From Denitrificimonas caeni DSM 24390 (GTDB taxonomy: Bacteria > Pseudomonadota > Gammaproteobacteria > Pseudomonadales > Pseudomonadaceae): 64,000 nucleotides of DNA. The notes under the pieces were generated by a model. It worked only from the letters and a program-made list of their open reading frames with translations, was not told where the DNA came from and did no database searches. Both the position numbers and the translations under genes were made by a program. Below are positions 37,982 to 47,349 of this stretch, one piece after another. The stretch covers positions 434,001 to 498,000 of the forward strand of contig NZ_ATXQ01000001.1 of NCBI RefSeq assembly GCF_000421765.1, written 5' to 3'. The stretch's first letter is position 1. Every line of letters starts with the position of its first letter.

Positions 37982-38782
37982 ATGAATATATACACTTCGC
38001 GCCCTTCTGTACTGTGTTTATCCGGCCACGACCCTGTTGGCGGCGCTGGCTTACAAGCCGATATTGAAGCGCTGATCGCACAAAACTGTCATGCCACTCC
38101 GGTGATTACCGCTCTGACCATTCAAGACACAGTGAATGTCAGCGACTTTAAGATCCTTGAACATGATTGGGTGATCGCGCAAGCACAGGCGATCTTACAA
38201 GACCTGCCTGTTTCTGCGATTAAGCTCGGCATGCTTGGCTCACTAGAGATGGTCGATACGGTGGCGCACATTATTCAACAATTGCCTGGTACACCTTTTG
38301 TCTGCGACCCAGTACTACGTGCTGGCGGTGGTGGCGCATTAGGCAAAGATGAAGTTGGCTATGCTTTACGCGCCAAGCTGATGCCTCTTGCAACTATCGT
38401 GACACCGAATCTACCGGAAGCGCAGATTCTCGCTGAGTTACCTGAGGGCAGCGCTGACGAATGCGCAGCAGCACTGCTCAAGCACTGTACAAATCTTTTG
38501 ATTACTGGCGGCCATGGTGATGAAAGCCAAGTGCATAACCGCTTGTATTGCGCAGATGGCAGCTCTCATACTTTTACCTGTGCGCGCTTACCTGGCGAAT
38601 ACCATGGTTCTGGCTGCACCTTAGCCAGCGCTTTAGCAGGTCGCCTCGCTTTAGGACAAGAACTCGTTAGCGCGGTTGAGTTTGCCTTGAACTACACTTG
38701 GCGTACCTTACGTGACGCTGAAGCACCTGGTCGCGGTCAATATATTCCACGTCGCTTACCTTTGGATTTCTGCCGTCCATGA
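37982..38782 (+). CDS. thiD: Hydroxymethylpyrimidine / phosphomethylpyrimidine kinase ThiD
   Basis: ThiD phosphorylates the pyrimidine precursor of thiamine twice. The 266-residue ribokinase-fold protein has [21 protein letters not shown] at the start, [20 protein letters not shown] and the ATP-site [14 protein letters not shown]. The frame is open to 37934; the ATG at 37982 gives the family start. It overlaps thiE by 4 bp (ATGA). No TPP riboswitch is visible in the 77-bp gap after the SulP gene. Confidence 0.94.
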   Translation: MNIYTSRPSVLCLSGHDPVGGAGLQADIEALIAQNCHATPVITALTIQDTVNVSDFKILEHDWVIAQAQAILQDLPVSAIKLGMLGSLEMVDTVAHIIQQLPGTPFVCDPVLRAGGGGALGKDEVGYALRAKLMPLATIVTPNLPEAQILAELPEGSADECAAALLKHCTNLLITGGHGDESQVHNRLYCADGSSHTFTCARLPGEYHGSGCTLASALAGRLALGQELVSAVEFALNYTWRTLRDAEAPGRGQYIPRRLPLDFCRP

Positions 38783-39417
38783 ATGACAAAGCGCAGTCAT
38801 TGCGAGGCTTATACGCCATTACCGACTCAGCACTGCTCGCCGATGGACGTTTACTGCCTTACTGTGAGGCCGCGCTGCGTGGCGGCGCTAAATTACTGCA
38901 ATACCGCGACAAGTCGACCGATACAGCGCGGCGTCTTGCTGAAGCAGAGGCGCTGCAGGCGCTGTGCCAAAGCTACCAAGCGCAATTTATCATCAACGAT
39001 GATGTTCATTTAGCGGCGCAATTAGGCGCTGGTTTACACCTTGGCCAAGCCGATGGCTGTTTAATCAGTGCACGCCAGCAACTTGGCGCCGAGGCTGTTA
39101 TCGGCGCAACATGCCACGCGCAATTAGAACTTGCAGCACAAGCGCTTGAGCAACAAGCGGACTACATTGCTTTTGGCCGCTTCTATACTTCACAAACAAA
39201 ACCGGGCCGTGTGTTAGCCACCACTGAATTGCTTAAGCAGGCACAACAGTTTCAGCACCCGATCGTTGCTATCGGCGGAATTACGTTAGAAAACGGCCGC
39301 GTACTGATCGAACATGGCGCAGCAATGCTAGCCGTTATTCATGGATTATTTGCAGCCGACTCGGCGGCCGCAGTGGAACAACGGGCGCGTGCTTTTAGCG
39401 CGCTCTTTACTGATTAA
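38779..39417 (+). CDS. thiE: Thiamine-phosphate synthase ThiE
   Basis: ThiE joins the pyrimidine and thiazole halves to form thiamine phosphate. The 212-residue TIM-barrel protein has [11 protein letters not shown] near the start, [32 protein letters not shown] with the metal-binding Asp residues, [12 protein letters not shown] and [11 protein letters not shown]. Coupled to thiD by an ATGA overlap, with hemL 47 bp downstream. Confidence 0.94.
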   Translation: MNDKAQSLRGLYAITDSALLADGRLLPYCEAALRGGAKLLQYRDKSTDTARRLAEAEALQALCQSYQAQFIINDDVHLAAQLGAGLHLGQADGCLISARQQLGAEAVIGATCHAQLELAAQALEQQADYIAFGRFYTSQTKPGRVLATTELLKQAQQFQHPIVAIGGITLENGRVLIEHGAAMLAVIHGLFAADSAAAVEQRARAFSALFTD

Positions 39418-39464
39418 TTTTTTTGCAGCGACAGGCTCTCTGCTTTTCTTCGATGAGGTTTCTA

Positions 39465-40751
39465 ATGTCACGTTCAGCATCTCTTTTTGAACAAGCCCAG
39501 CAGCACATTCCAGGCGGCGTTAACTCGCCAGTACGCGCGTTTGCTGGTGTAGGCGGCACACCACTATTCTTTAAACATGCGGCAGGTGCTTATGTCACCG
39601 ATGAAGACGATAAACGTTATGTGGATTATATCGGCTCATGGGGTCCGATGATTCTTGGCCACAGTCACCCAGATGTGATTGCTGCCGTACGCGCGCAGCT
39701 CGAGCACGGTCTATCTTACGGTGCACCAACTGCGCTAGAAGTTGAGATGGCTGATCTAATCTGTAGCATCGTGCCTTCAATGGATATGGTGCGCATGACC
39801 AGCTCTGGCACCGAAGCCACCATGAGTGCGATTCGTTTAGCGCGCGGCTACACCGGTCGCGATAGCATTATCAAATTTGAAGGCTGCTACCACGGTCATT
39901 CCGACAGTTTATTAGTTAAGGCAGGGTCTGGCGCTCTGACCTTGGGCGTTCCTAGCTCTCCAGGCGTACCTGCAGCTTTTGCTAAACACACTATTACTTT
40001 GCCCTTCAACGACATTGATGCAGTAGCCAGCTACCTTGCTGAACACGGCAATGATATTGCCTGCATCATTGTTGAGCCCGTCGCTGGCAATATGAATTGC
40101 GTGCCGCCTGTACCAGGCTTTTTAGAAGGCTTACGTGAGCAGTGCGACAAGCACGGCGTGGTTTTAATTTTTGATGAAGTGATGACTGGTTTCCGTGTTT
40201 CTCTTGGCGGTGCGCAAGGTTTGTATGGCATCACCCCAGACTTAACAACCTTCGGTAAAATTATCGGCGGCGGTATGCCAGTGGGTTGCTTCGGTGGCAA
40301 GAAAGAAATTATGTCGCACATTGCGCCACTGGGACCGGTCTACCAAGCCGGTACTTTGTCAGGCAATCCTTTAGCCATGGCGGCTGGTTTAACCACGCTC
40401 AAACTGATTAGCCGCCCTGGCTTTCACGATGAACTCACAGAGTACACGGCACGCTTGCTACAAGGCTTGCAGGAGCGCGCTGATGCTGCTGGTATTCCAT
40501 TCACCACCACGCAAGCAGGTGGCATGTTTGGCCTGTACTTTACTGAGCGTAAAAACATCACCAGCTTCGAAGATGCTACCAACTGCAACATTGAGCACTT
40601 CAAGCAGTTCTTCCACTTGATGCTGGAAGGCGGTGTGTACTTAGCACCAAGCGCCTTCGAAGCCGGTTTTAGCTCAATTGCTCTAGGTGATACCGAAATG
40701 AAAATCACTCTGGACGCTGCTGAGAATGCTTTTGCGCAGATGAAAAGCTAA
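39465..40751 (+). CDS. hemL: Glutamate-1-semialdehyde 2,1-aminomutase HemL
   Basis: HemL converts glutamate-1-semialdehyde to 5-aminolevulinate, the haem precursor in the C5 pathway. The 428-residue product carries the PLP-binding lysine Lys265 in [14 protein letters not shown], the cofactor phosphate motif [16 protein letters not shown] and the [10 protein letters not shown] strand. The frame starts at 39423, but the ATG at 39465 has GAGG upstream and matches the family start. The thiD-thiE-hemL order is that of Pseudomonas. Confidence 0.96.
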   Translation: MSRSASLFEQAQQHIPGGVNSPVRAFAGVGGTPLFFKHAAGAYVTDEDDKRYVDYIGSWGPMILGHSHPDVIAAVRAQLEHGLSYGAPTALEVEMADLICSIVPSMDMVRMTSSGTEATMSAIRLARGYTGRDSIIKFEGCYHGHSDSLLVKAGSGALTLGVPSSPGVPAAFAKHTITLPFNDIDAVASYLAEHGNDIACIIVEPVAGNMNCVPPVPGFLEGLREQCDKHGVVLIFDEVMTGFRVSLGGAQGLYGITPDLTTFGKIIGGGMPVGCFGGKKEIMSHIAPLGPVYQAGTLSGNPLAMAAGLTTLKLISRPGFHDELTEYTARLLQGLQERADAAGIPFTTTQAGGMFGLYFTERKNITSFEDATNCNIEHFKQFFHLMLEGGVYLAPSAFEAGFSSIALGDTEMKITLDAAENAFAQMKS

Positions 40752-40774
40752 GCACAGTATTGACTGAGCCAAGC

Positions 40775-40800
40775 AAACGCCCGTTAATTCGGGCGTTTTT
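40775..40800 (+). terminator. Terminator of the thiD-thiE-hemL operon
   Basis: AAACGCCCG (40775-40783) pairs with CGGGCGTTT (40790-40798), 6-nt loop, followed by T residues to 40800. Confidence 0.92.
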
Positions 40801-40877
40801 AATTGTACTATGGTTGTTAATGATGGAAGAGTCGTCACTCACGCATTCAAGTATCAATATACTTTTTAGATTCATTC

Positions 40878-40965
40878 TGCACATGCCGTACTTCGGGACA
40901 GGTGTTAATCCGTCGATGAACCCATCCAGGGTTCAACTCCGGCGCTCGCCGTCCTTGGCTCGCTC
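40878..40965. repeat. Partial, degraded copy of the post-hemL repeat
   Basis: The start (CTGCACATGCCGTACTTCG) and the GGGTTCAACTCCG segment match the end part of the two full units downstream. The following GGCGCTCGCC...CCTTGGCTCGC matches, in inverted orientation, a 20-bp segment found only in the second unit (41424-41443). It therefore looks like a rearranged relic of the same family. Confidence 0.55.
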
Positions 40966-41065
40966 ACCACACCTACCCCGAAGCACTCATTAACTCTTTG
41001 CAATGGTTTGCAATATTGCAGCTCCAATCATCTATGCAGACTTATACATGTTGCAGGCCAATAGA

Positions 41066-41338
41066 ACTGAATACAACTCCGCAAAAGAATGGCTTTAAAC
41101 GCGTCATGCGCCACATTCGCACACAACACCATTGATCAACGAGTGCCTTGTTAGTGTCGCGGCGAGCGCCCGAATCGAGGCAGGATGCCTCGTTGAGGGA
41201 AAAGCGAGACTAACAAGGTACGCCATGCGCCTATCGTCCAGACTATGCGGCATTGTTAAAAACCTACGCTCTGCGCATGCCTTACTTCGAATTAAGACGC
41301 AGTCGCTGGCATGGCCAGCTCATACAGAGTTCAACTCC
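41066..41338. repeat. Structured repeat unit 1 (tandem copy)
   Basis: First of two directly repeated units. It begins near ACAACTCCGC and ends near TCAACTCCG. It carries a long imperfect stem, CCTTGTTAGTGTCGC (41147-41161) against GCGAGACTAACAAGG (41204-41218). Inside that loop is an inner hairpin CGAGGCA-GGA-TGCCTCG (about 41176-41192). A second hairpin, GCTGGC-ATG-GCCAGC, lies at 41305-41319. Sequence blocks recur in unit 2 at an offset of 257 bp before, and 276-277 bp after, a 20-bp insertion. Small open frames exist on both strands but are not conserved between units. Confidence 0.75.
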
Positions 41339-41616
41339 GAAAATAATGGCTTTAAACGCATCATGCGCAATATTCGCAAACAGCACCGCTGATCAATGAG
41401 TGTCTTGTTAGTCTCGCGGCGAGCAAGCCAAGGATGGCGCAGCGCCCGAATCGAGGCAGGATGCCTCGTTGAGGGAAAAGCGATACTAATAAGGTGCGGC
41501 ATACGCATATCGTTCTGGCAACTTTGTATTGCTAAAAGGCCTTCAGTCTGCGCATGCCGTGCTTCGAATTAAGACGCAGTGGCTGGCATGGCCAGCTCAT
41601 ACAAGGTTCAACTCTG
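41339..41616. repeat. Structured repeat unit 2 (tandem copy)
   Basis: Second unit, near-identical to unit 1 over long stretches, including the CGAGGCA-GGA-TGCCTCG hairpin (41452-41468) and GCTGGC-ATG-GCCAGC (41582-41596). It differs by about 20 extra bases (AAGCCAAGGATGGCGCAGCG, 41424-41443) inside the long stem-loop. The outer stem (CTTGTTAGTCTCGC / GCGATACTAATAAG) keeps pairing with one G-U wobble and one mismatch. It ends about 35 bp before the HAD gene stop. Confidence 0.75.
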
Positions 41617-41651
41617 AAGTTTCAGGCCTGTATTTGATACAAACAAACCTG

Positions 41652-42350
41652 TTACTCATCAAAACGTTTAAGCACATCCGGCAGCTGAAAAATTTGACTG
41701 ATTTGCGCATCTGGCTCGCGCTCACCCGTCCATATTTTTTGTTCGGGATTAAACCAAACCGTACGCATCCCCACTTGCTGCGCACCAAAAATATCATCCT
41801 GCGGATGATCGCCAATATGGACACTATGCGCAGGCTTAACTTGCGCACGTGCCAACGCCGCTAAAAAAACCTGTGGCTCAGGCTTAGCCACACCGAGCAT
41901 GTCCGCATTTAAGGCAAAGGAAAAATACCCTCCAAGCCCCACTCGGCGCACATCAGCATTACCATTGCTCAACGCCGCCAACATATAACGGCTGCGCAAT
42001 TGCTCTAAAGTGGGCAACACATCAGCAAACAACTCAACATTCTGCCGTGCCGCTAAAAACACCTGAAATGCCTGCTCAGCGATCTCTTGCGCTTCAGGCT
42101 GGGCATAACCTGATTGCAACAAAGCACGCAACAAAACTTGATAACGCAACTCACTGACACGACGATCAAGCTCAGGTTGCTGCTGCACCACCTCAGCACG
42201 CAACTGTTGCAGACGCTGCGCAGTTAATCCTTCTAAGCGCTCAGCATGACGCGCCAGCCAAGTTCTCAAGGCATTATCAGCCGCGATAATAACCGGCTTA
42301 ACCGACCACAGGGTGTCATCTAAATCAAAGGTGATTAAACGAATACTCAT
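41652..42350 (-). CDS. yigB: HAD-superfamily hydrolase (YigB-like)
   Basis: A 232-residue phosphatase of the HAD superfamily. Motif I is FDLDDTLW (residues about 8-15), motif [10 protein letters not shown], motif III the Lys in GVAKPEP, and motif [17 protein letters not shown]. coli YigB, also next to xerC, dephosphorylates FMN in riboflavin metabolism; the same role is likely. The ATG overlaps the xerC stop by 4 bp. Confidence 0.88.
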   Translation of the reverse strand: MSIRLITFDLDDTLWSVKPVIIAADNALRTWLARHAERLEGLTAQRLQQLRAEVVQQQPELDRRVSELRYQVLLRALLQSGYAQPEAQEIAEQAFQVFLAARQNVELFADVLPTLEQLRSRYMLAALSNGNADVRRVGLGGYFSFALNADMLGVAKPEPQVFLAALARAQVKPAHSVHIGDHPQDDIFGAQQVGMRTVWFNPEQKIWTGEREPDAQISQIFQLPDVLKRFDE

Positions 42351-43240
42351 TCGGTTGGTTTACGCCTCGCTCGTGGGTGCGCCTGATCATAGACTTGCGC
42401 CAAATGTTGAAAATCAAGATGGGTATAAATTTGCGTGGTACTGATATCAGCATGCCCGAGCAACTCTTGTACCGCACGTAAATCATGTGAGGACTCCAGC
42501 ATATGGCTGGCAAAAGAGTGCCTGAGCATGTGCGGATGAAGATGCTGACCAAGGTCGCGCGCGCCTGCCTGGCGAACCCGTTCGCGCACCAACTGTGGAC
42601 TCATACGACGGCCACGAACACCAACAAATAGAGCCTGATCTTGCGGTTTAGCTTGCTCACGAACCAGCAGCCAATGCTGTATTGCAGCAATAGCTTTACT
42701 ACCGACTGGCAATATCCGCTGCTTATTACCTTTACCAAGCACTAAAACCAAACCTTGCGGCAAATCCAAATCAGGCAGATTCAAGCCCACCAACTCGGAT
42801 AGCCGCAAACCTGAGGAATACAGCAACTCTAAAATGGCATGATCACGACAAGCAGAAAAATCATCGGCAACTGGGCTATCGAGCAACTGCTGGGCACGAT
42901 CAACATCGAGAACTTTGGGGAGTTTGCGCGGCCCTTTCGGTGGGCGGATACCCGCAGCCGGATCGTGCCTGCATAAACCTTCGCGCAGCGAATAGGAATA
43001 CAGTCCACGCACCGCGGAGAGCAATCGAGCAATACTGCGACCTGCTAAACCACCATGATGCAACTCAGCCACCAACTTACGTAGGTGAGCCACTTGTAGA
43101 TCATGCCAGCTGGTCAAATCCTGCTGTTTGGCAAAATCTAAAACTTTAAGCAAATCACTGTGATATGCACTGAGCGTATGCGCCGACACTTGCCGCTCAG
43201 CGTGCAGGTAATCAAGGTAAGCCGCTAATTGTACCTGCAT
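42347..43240 (-). CDS. xerC: Tyrosine recombinase XerC
   Basis: XerC works with XerD to resolve chromosome dimers at dif. The 297-residue product has the SAM-like N-terminal domain (about 1-85) and the catalytic residues Arg146 (GLRLSEL), Lys170 (GKGNKQR), His237-x-x-Arg240 ([13 protein letters not shown]), His263 ([11 protein letters not shown]) and the nucleophile Tyr272 (IYTH). An upstream ATG at 43252 exists; the ATG at 43240 is preferred because GAGG lies six bases upstream. It is coupled to yigB by overlap and follows the DUF484 gene by 23 bp. Confidence 0.95.
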   Translation of the reverse strand: MQVQLAAYLDYLHAERQVSAHTLSAYHSDLLKVLDFAKQQDLTSWHDLQVAHLRKLVAELHHGGLAGRSIARLLSAVRGLYSYSLREGLCRHDPAAGIRPPKGPRKLPKVLDVDRAQQLLDSPVADDFSACRDHAILELLYSSGLRLSELVGLNLPDLDLPQGLVLVLGKGNKQRILPVGSKAIAAIQHWLLVREQAKPQDQALFVGVRGRRMSPQLVRERVRQAGARDLGQHLHPHMLRHSFASHMLESSHDLRAVQELLGHADISTTQIYTHLDFQHLAQVYDQAHPRARRKPTE

Positions 43241-43263
43241 GCTACACCTCATCTGATTCGAAC

Positions 43264-43959
43264 TTATTTAACCGAACGCAATGACGCCAACATGGTCGGT
43301 AACAATCGCGCCAGCACATCGGCTAAGTAGCTTAAAAACAAGGTATCGACTGAATTACTGTAATGCTGCTGATCATCGCTACCTACAGCTAAAACACCGT
43401 GCACACCATGGTGCTCAAGAGCCACCACCGCAGCAGATTTGATTTTCAATGCAGGTTCTTTGCCAAACAAAAACTCTAACTCTGAGGCACGCAAAACACC
43501 GCAAATCGCCTTACCACCGACCAGCAAACCACCAATATGTTGCTGAGCGTTTTTTAAGGTTTGATTGCGTGCCACACTCAACTCGCCTTCATTGAATAAA
43601 GTTAAGCCAACAAAAGGCACCGCAAAGGCATGTCGCAGACTGTCATCAACCACACTGATTAACTCATCCAGAGTTTGCGCATCAAGCATTTCCAGTACCA
43701 AACGTCTGGTTTTTTCAAACAAACGATCGTTATCGCGTGCCACATCCATTAAATGGGTCAAACGATTACGCATATCAATATTGCGCTCACGTAACACTGC
43801 AACTTGGCGCTCCACCAAGGAAATAGAACTGCCACGCAGATGCGGAATACGCAACTGGGCTAACAGATCATCCTGGTCAATAAAAAACGCAGGATTATCT
43901 TTTAAATACGCCACCACCTGTTCATCGGTGAGGACGGCTGGTTGTTGTGAATCACTCAT
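43264..43959 (-). CDS. DUF484 family protein (GAF-like)
   Basis: A 231-residue cytoplasmic protein of DUF484, always found between dapF and xerC in many gammaproteobacteria. It has a helical start ([26 protein letters not shown]), a coiled-coil ([22 protein letters not shown]) and a GAF-like C-terminal domain (about 100-220, [16 protein letters not shown] and [15 protein letters not shown]). No enzymatic role is known. Its ATG overlaps the stop of the dapF-like gene by 4 bp. Confidence 0.88.
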   Translation of the reverse strand: MSDSQQPAVLTDEQVVAYLKDNPAFFIDQDDLLAQLRIPHLRGSSISLVERQVAVLRERNIDMRNRLTHLMDVARDNDRLFEKTRRLVLEMLDAQTLDELISVVDDSLRHAFAVPFVGLTLFNEGELSVARNQTLKNAQQHIGGLLVGGKAICGVLRASELEFLFGKEPALKIKSAAVVALEHHGVHGVLAVGSDDQQHYSNSVDTLFLSYLADVLARLLPTMLASLRSVK

Positions 43960-44789
43960 AGACGTATCTGCCCTTCATAAACACGGGCTGCAGAACCCGT
44001 AAAATACACATGCTGCTGATCATCTGACACATGTAACCATGCCCGCGATTTAGCGCCCATGCATTCAACATGCACCGGGGTATGCACCCATTCTTGAGCT
44101 ATCGCACAGAGTGCTGCGGCGCAAAAACTATGCTGAAAACTATCGATGACGCCGCGTCCTAGTTGCCAAGTGCTGATCTGCACGTTACTGGCATCATGCA
44201 CTTGCAGCACACTGAGATGGGTATGGCGCGGCAAGCTCTGCTGTTGCTCTAAATAAGCGACCAACTCAACTAAAGGAGTTTGCACTAAATCGTTGACTCG
44301 TAGCACCGCGTGTAAGCCATTCATCGACAGCATGCTAAAGCTTTTATCTAATAACCAAGGCGCAGTAGCGTGCTGCTGAATAAAACCTTGCGGTAGCGCA
44401 ATGCGCTCAGCAAGCAATTCCGGCTGTGCGATGGGCAAGGATACTGAGCCATCCGCATGCACTTGCACATCAAGTACCGTATGACGCAACTCAATGCGCA
44501 TTTGTGCTTTAGAGATAAGGCGTTTGTCGGCGACCAAACGTGCCACACAGCAGACATCACTGGCCAGCCAGTCCACCTCTGCACCATCGCTATCGAAAAT
44601 ACGACAGCTAAAATCATCATCAGGGTGCTGCGGCACTTCAATCAAAGCCAAACGCAGGAAACCCACGCCTTGGCGCCGATCACTCCAAGCGCGGATATGC
44701 TGCGGCTGGATGTAAGCATGCTGACTGATCAAGTCAATCACCATCAGATCATTGCCTAAGCCATGCATCTTGCTAAAACGCAGCAGCAT
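43956..44789 (-). CDS. dapF: DapF-family protein lacking both catalytic cysteines (probable pseudoenzyme)
   Basis: The 277-residue product is a full-length homologue of diaminopimelate epimerase: it opens MLLRFSKMHGLGNDLMV and closes [13 protein letters not shown], as DapF does, and sits between lysA and DUF484 like dapF of Pseudomonas. However, the active site is gone. The family EVEQCGNGARC is EVDWLASDVCC here, so the first catalytic Cys is Leu75. The family ERGxGETxACGTGAC is QLGRGVIDSFQHSFC, so the second is Phe218. The substrate-binding ER pair is QL, GNPH is NGLH and GVGFDQ is GVGFLR. The frame has no stop or shift and stays coupled to its neighbours. True dapF function must come from elsewhere, or this protein has another role. 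The start at 44789 lies just after the lysA stop. Confidence 0.85.
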   Translation of the reverse strand: MLLRFSKMHGLGNDLMVIDLISQHAYIQPQHIRAWSDRRQGVGFLRLALIEVPQHPDDDFSCRIFDSDGAEVDWLASDVCCVARLVADKRLISKAQMRIELRHTVLDVQVHADGSVSLPIAQPELLAERIALPQGFIQQHATAPWLLDKSFSMLSMNGLHAVLRVNDLVQTPLVELVAYLEQQQSLPRHTHLSVLQVHDASNVQISTWQLGRGVIDSFQHSFCAAALCAIAQEWVHTPVHVECMGAKSRAWLHVSDDQQHVYFTGSAARVYEGQIRL

Positions 44790-44790
44790 G

Positions 44791-46041
44791 CTATGACTCC
44801 GGCAGTAAGCTTTCGAGAGCATACAGCTCTTCGACTGTCTCACGTCGACGCACTAAATAAGACTGCTCGCCATCGACTACCACTTCAGCGGCACGGCCAC
44901 GGCTATTATAGTTTGAGCTCATCACGAAACCGTAAGCACCCGCTGAACATACTGCCAAGAGATCGCCTGCAGCTAAGGTTAGATCGCGTTCTTTGGCTAA
45001 GAAATCACCGGTTTCACACACGGGCCCGACAATGTCGTAACAACGTGGCATGCCAACGCGCGGCTTGACTGCCTGCACATCCATCCATGCCTGATACAAG
45101 GCGGGACGAATCAAATCGTTCATTGCCGCATCAACAATGGCAAAATCTTTGTGTTCAGTGTGCTTGAGGTACTCAACTTGAGTTAACAGCACACCAGCAT
45201 TGGCGACAATATAACGGCCAGGCTCAAACACCAAGGCTAAATCACGACCTGCCACACGCTCACGCACCGCCGCCATATACTCACCAGCACAAGGCGGCTG
45301 CTCATCTTGATAACGCACACCCAAACCACCACCAAGATCTAAGTGATGAATTCTGATGCCATGCTTGGCTAAGCGATCAACCAGCAGTAACACGCGATCA
45401 AGCGCATCTAAAAACGGCTCAAGAGTGGTCAACTGCGAACCAATGTGGCAATCCACACCTTTAATCGCAATATTGCTTAGAACCGCTGCATGCAGATAAA
45501 CCGATTCAGCGATATTGATATCAATACCAAACTTATTGTCTTTTAAACCAGTGGAAATATAAGGGTGGGTGCCAGCATCGACATCTGGATTAACCCGCAA
45601 AGATACTGGAGCAATCACACCGAGGTGCGCAGCCACTTCTTGCAGGCGATCAAGCTCATCAACTGATTCGACGTTAAAGCAATGCACGCCAACTTCCAGC
45701 GCACGCTGCATTTCTTCACGGGTTTTACCCACACCAGAAAAAACCATGCGCTCAGGCAAGCCGCCCGCCGCCAATACGCGCTCAAGCTCACCAATTGAAA
45801 CAATGTCAAAACCTGCACCTAAACGGGCAAGAATATTTAACACAGCAATATTAGAGTTGGCTTTCACCGCAAAGCAGACTAAATGCTCAACGCCTTGTAA
45901 AGCATCGGCATAGCTGCGGTATTGCGCTTCAATATGAGCGCGCGAATAGACATAAGTGGGTGTGCCGAACTGCTTGGCAATCGCTGACAGCGCAACATTT
46001 TCTGCGTACAGTTCGCCCTGCTGATAGGTAAATGCTTGCAT
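44791..46041 (-). CDS. lysA: Diaminopimelate decarboxylase LysA
   Basis: LysA makes L-lysine from meso-diaminopimelate. The 416-residue PLP enzyme has the cofactor Lys60 in CFAVKANSN, the HIGSQL motif, the Gly-rich phosphate site LDLGGGLGVRY, EPGRYIVANAGVL, and the partner Cys in VGPVCETGDFLA. The ATG at 46041 has GGAGG five bases upstream and is preferred over the ATG at 46053, which overlaps the lppL stop. The gene precedes the dapF-like gene in a tight operon. Confidence 0.95.
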   Translation of the reverse strand: MQAFTYQQGELYAENVALSAIAKQFGTPTYVYSRAHIEAQYRSYADALQGVEHLVCFAVKANSNIAVLNILARLGAGFDIVSIGELERVLAAGGLPERMVFSGVGKTREEMQRALEVGVHCFNVESVDELDRLQEVAAHLGVIAPVSLRVNPDVDAGTHPYISTGLKDNKFGIDINIAESVYLHAAVLSNIAIKGVDCHIGSQLTTLEPFLDALDRVLLLVDRLAKHGIRIHHLDLGGGLGVRYQDEQPPCAGEYMAAVRERVAGRDLALVFEPGRYIVANAGVLLTQVEYLKHTEHKDFAIVDAAMNDLIRPALYQAWMDVQAVKPRVGMPRCYDIVGPVCETGDFLAKERDLTLAAGDLLAVCSAGAYGFVMSSNYNSRGRAAEVVVDGEQSYLVRRRETVEELYALESLLPES

Positions 46042-46052
46042 GGCAACCTCCA

Positions 46053-46193
46053 TTAAAGTTCGTAACGGTCTTTACGGTGCTCATGAGCGGCTTTTTCATC
46101 ATCAGGATGGTACAGCGGACCCTTTTGACCACAGGCAGTTAAGCCCATTAACAACACCGACAGTACGATAAATGGAAGCACAATACGCTTCAT
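46053..46193 (-). CDS. lppL: Small lipoprotein LppL (LptM/YifL family)
   Basis: A 46-residue lipoprotein. The signal peptide ends in LTAC with Cys21 as lipidation site, followed by GQKGPLYHP, the defining motif of the LptM/YifL family; the tail is short and charged. LptM helps LptD oxidative maturation in E. coli. It precedes lysA, as in Pseudomonas. The ATG at 46193 starts the lipoprotein signal; the longer frame to 46277 does not. Confidence 0.9.
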   Translation of the reverse strand: MKRIVLPFIVLSVLLMGLTACGQKGPLYHPDDEKAAHEHRKDRYEL

Positions 46194-46376
46194 AGCAAAC
46201 CCTTCGTCAAAACTAAGAATGCAATGAGTATACCGACCCCTCATAATCTTGCCTATGCGCAGATCGACTCCTAGCACTAGGATAGTGCCGAAAAGTCCGT
46301 ATTATTAGCCTCTAATTTGTGCAAGTCGTTTTGCCCACCACCTGTTTAGCCGTTCAAACCACTTAAGGAGCTCTAC

Positions 46377-46715
46377 ATGAGCCTCACTAACAGCCAGTTC
46401 CATGACCTCGTCGATGCGACATTAAGAAACTTAGAAGACATTCTTGATGACAGTGATGCTGACATAGACATTGAAAACAGCGCCGGAATCTTGACCCTAA
46501 CCTTTACCAACCAACATCAATTAATTCTCAGCCGTCAAGAACCGCTTAAGCAACTTTGGTTGGCCGATCGCAGCGGCGGGTTTCATTTTGATTACGATGA
46601 GCAAGCTCAAGAGTGGCGCTGCGATAGTAATCAGCAAGTGTTAAGCGAAATGCTGGGCGCTCTGCTGTTAAACCACACACAGTTACCCTTTGATTTAAGC
46701 GCACTCTACGACTAA
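46377..46715 (+). CDS. cyaY: Frataxin-like iron-binding protein CyaY
   Basis: CyaY is the bacterial frataxin, which binds iron and modulates iron-sulfur cluster assembly on IscS. The 112-residue protein has the acidic first helix (FHDLVDATLRNLEDILDDSDADIDIENS) typical of the family, followed by beta strands LTLTFTNQHQLILSRQEPLKQLWLA and the FHFDYDEQAQEWRC strand. It is divergent from lppL and has AAGGAG six to eight bases upstream of the ATG. Confidence 0.94.
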   Translation: MSLTNSQFHDLVDATLRNLEDILDDSDADIDIENSAGILTLTFTNQHQLILSRQEPLKQLWLADRSGGFHFDYDEQAQEWRCDSNQQVLSEMLGALLLNHTQLPFDLSALYD

Positions 46716-46813
46716 ATTTGTTTAGCTTTCACCAGCGCTGATCGCCACAGAGCTTGCTTATTTAAACGGCTGTGATACGTTCTGTATTCCCATTAAGGGA
46801 AACAAAAACATTG

Positions 46814-46847
46814 CAAAACCTCGCCTTTCGGCGGGGTTTTGTGTTTT
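46814..46847 (+). terminator. Intrinsic terminator after cyaY
   Basis: CAAAACCTCGCC (46814-46825) pairs with GGCGGGGTTTTG (46830-46841), 4-nt loop with one T-G pair, followed by a T-run. Confidence 0.88.
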
Positions 46848-46887
46848 TTGCCTTCAAATTCACAGCACCAGGAGTACCGATAGGACC

Positions 46888-47295
46888 ATGAGTAACAAAC
46901 CCGCGATCACTGTCACCCGTTTAGATATGCAACGTCTTGAGCAAATGCTCGACAATTTAGACGACTATGGCGCTGCTGCTGAAGCGTTAGAAGCAGAGCT
47001 TGCTCGTGCCAGCTTTGTCGGTCATACGGAGATTGCTAATGACATTGTCACAATGAACTCAAGAGCGCACTGCTATGAAGAAGTCAGCGGCACTGAGTAT
47101 CAATTGACTTTGGTCTACCCGCCGCAAGCAGGTATTGAAGGAAATGTGTCCATTTTAGCGCCAATCGGTACGGCTCTATTAGGCTTGAGCGTAGGACAAA
47201 CCATTGACTGGCAAACCCCTAAAGGCAAGACATTAAAGCTGACCTTGAAAAAGGTTGAATATCAGCCTGAAGCAGAAAAAGAGTACACATTATAA
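46888..47295 (+). CDS. rnk: Regulator of nucleoside diphosphate kinase, Rnk (GreA/GreB-like C-domain)
   Basis: A 135-residue protein of the Rnk family, which binds RNA polymerase near the secondary channel and has an FKBP-like C-terminal GreA/B domain. Landmarks are ITVTRLDMQRLEQMLDNLDDYG, the ALEAELARASFV helix, DIVTMNSRAHCYEEVSG and the closing VSILAPIGTALLGLSVGQTIDWQTPKG. It follows cyaY after its terminator, so it is transcribed separately. Convergent with cyaA. Confidence 0.92.
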   Translation: MSNKPAITVTRLDMQRLEQMLDNLDDYGAAAEALEAELARASFVGHTEIANDIVTMNSRAHCYEEVSGTEYQLTLVYPPQAGIEGNVSILAPIGTALLGLSVGQTIDWQTPKGKTLKLTLKKVEYQPEAEKEYTL

Positions 47296-47303
47296 TCACG
47301 ACA

Positions 47304-47341
47304 CCGACGCAGTATTGAAAGCAACCTACTAGCTGCGTCGG
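47304..47341. terminator. Hairpin between convergent rnk and cyaA
   Basis: CCGACGCAG (47304-47312) pairs with CTGCGTCGG (47333-47341) across a 20-nt loop. No T-tract follows on either strand. Confidence 0.35.
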
Positions 47342-47349
47342 AGCATTGT

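Larger units (their letters stand above)
40752..41651. other. 900-bp non-coding region with repeats between hemL and yigB
   Basis: The region holds the hemL terminator, a degraded repeat relic, about 100 bp without clear features, and two full repeat units. No gene is supported: the 60-110-codon frames within it run through palindromic repeat sequence and differ between copies. The flanking genes converge, so no promoter is needed here. Confidence 0.7.

Noticed and set aside
41132..41392. 86-codon open frame inside the repeat block
   Set aside because: It runs through palindromic repeat sequence and is not kept in the other repeat unit, so it is unlikely to be a gene.
41529..41864. 111-codon plus-strand frame across unit 2 and the yigB 3' end
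   Set aside because: It overlaps the well-supported HAD gene on the other strand and starts inside repeat sequence.
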